From Brachyspira sp. G79 (GTDB lineage Bacteria; Spirochaetota; Brachyspiria; Brachyspirales; Brachyspiraceae), in the NCBI RefSeq assembly GCF_002379365.1, contig NZ_JQIU01000008.1:2031816-2095815 (forward strand): a stretch of DNA of 64,000 nucleotides, given 5' to 3'. The notes under the pieces were generated by a model. That model made no database searches, was not told where the DNA came from, and was given only the letters and a program-made list of their open reading frames with translations. Positions 63,982 to 64,000 of this stretch are shown piece after piece. The first letter of the stretch is position 1, and each line of letters begins with the position of its first letter. The translations under genes were made by a program, and so were the position numbers.

Positions 63982-64000
63982 AAATAAATTTGTTTATGGA

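Overview
The window reads as a chromosomal segment of an anaerobic host-associated spirochaete, most likely Brachyspira. The grounds are a very AT-rich sequence, a flagellar gene (flgK) with a stand-alone FlhB-type domain, very many lipoproteins with short Leu/Ile/Phe-rich signal peptides ending in SC, MetQ and ankyrin lipoprotein expansions, and strong AAGGAG-type ribosome binding sites. The genus is an inference; no rRNA or tRNA gene was seen.

Layout. 1-2707: the end of a DUF3226-like gene and a U32/RlhA-like gene. 2949-6331: two paired families of small lipoproteins arranged around duplicated upstream DNA. 6907-10986: a tight six-gene leftward operon (FliK-like protein, FlhB-like domain, degenerate HD-GYP protein, YraN, a 42-residue small ORF, KdsD). 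11378-12958: arylsulfotransferase lipoprotein. 13243-20350: methionine uptake cluster metN-metI, an LDH-family dehydrogenase, then five tandem metQ copies, two of them frameshifted. 20758-32115: esterase lipoprotein, MATE pump, acyl-CoA ligase, HlyIII protein, DUF4234 protein, M30-like protease, CapD-like dehydratase, DUF4405 protein. 32644-38261: copper ATPase, solitary adenine methyltransferase, Ddl. 38539-41315: two duplicated ankyrin lipoproteins. 41934-49461: HisH, two small lipoproteins, a DUF5682 protein, an M16 protease and a frameshifted HisC. 49623-55433: chemoreceptor with an extra C-terminal domain, FlgK, a lipoprotein. 55637-59060: pstSCAB phosphate uptake operon. 59217-63908: FabH, a frameshifted membrane protein, an AGE-family epimerase and a DUF438/hemerythrin-like protein.

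The most unusual content is between the genes. Three interspersed repeat families fill most of the long gaps. Family A (four copies, about 350 bp) has a GGGYGGG...CCCRCCC palindromic core plus paired ACGCACG/CGTGCGT blocks. Family B (about 150-350 bp, at least eight full or partial copies) has ends that look like outward-facing sigma70 promoters: TTGACA, a 16-18 base spacer, then TATAWA. Left ends supply near-identical promoters to ddl, both ankyrin genes and hisH. Right ends usually sit directly against the stop codon of the next gene and point antisense into it. Family C has about 25 bp inverted termini (GACTTGTTTCAAAAC...). Some gaps are mosaics of B and C.

Two unrelated genes, copA and the DUF438/hemerythrin gene, share a 16 bp dyad (consensus GTTARARCAATCTAAC) immediately downstream of their -10 boxes, which suggests one repressor for both. 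Four genes carry single-base homopolymer frameshifts; slippage, decay and sequencing error cannot be told apart from the sequence alone. Searches, alignments and statistics could not be run; family names come from recognised motifs.
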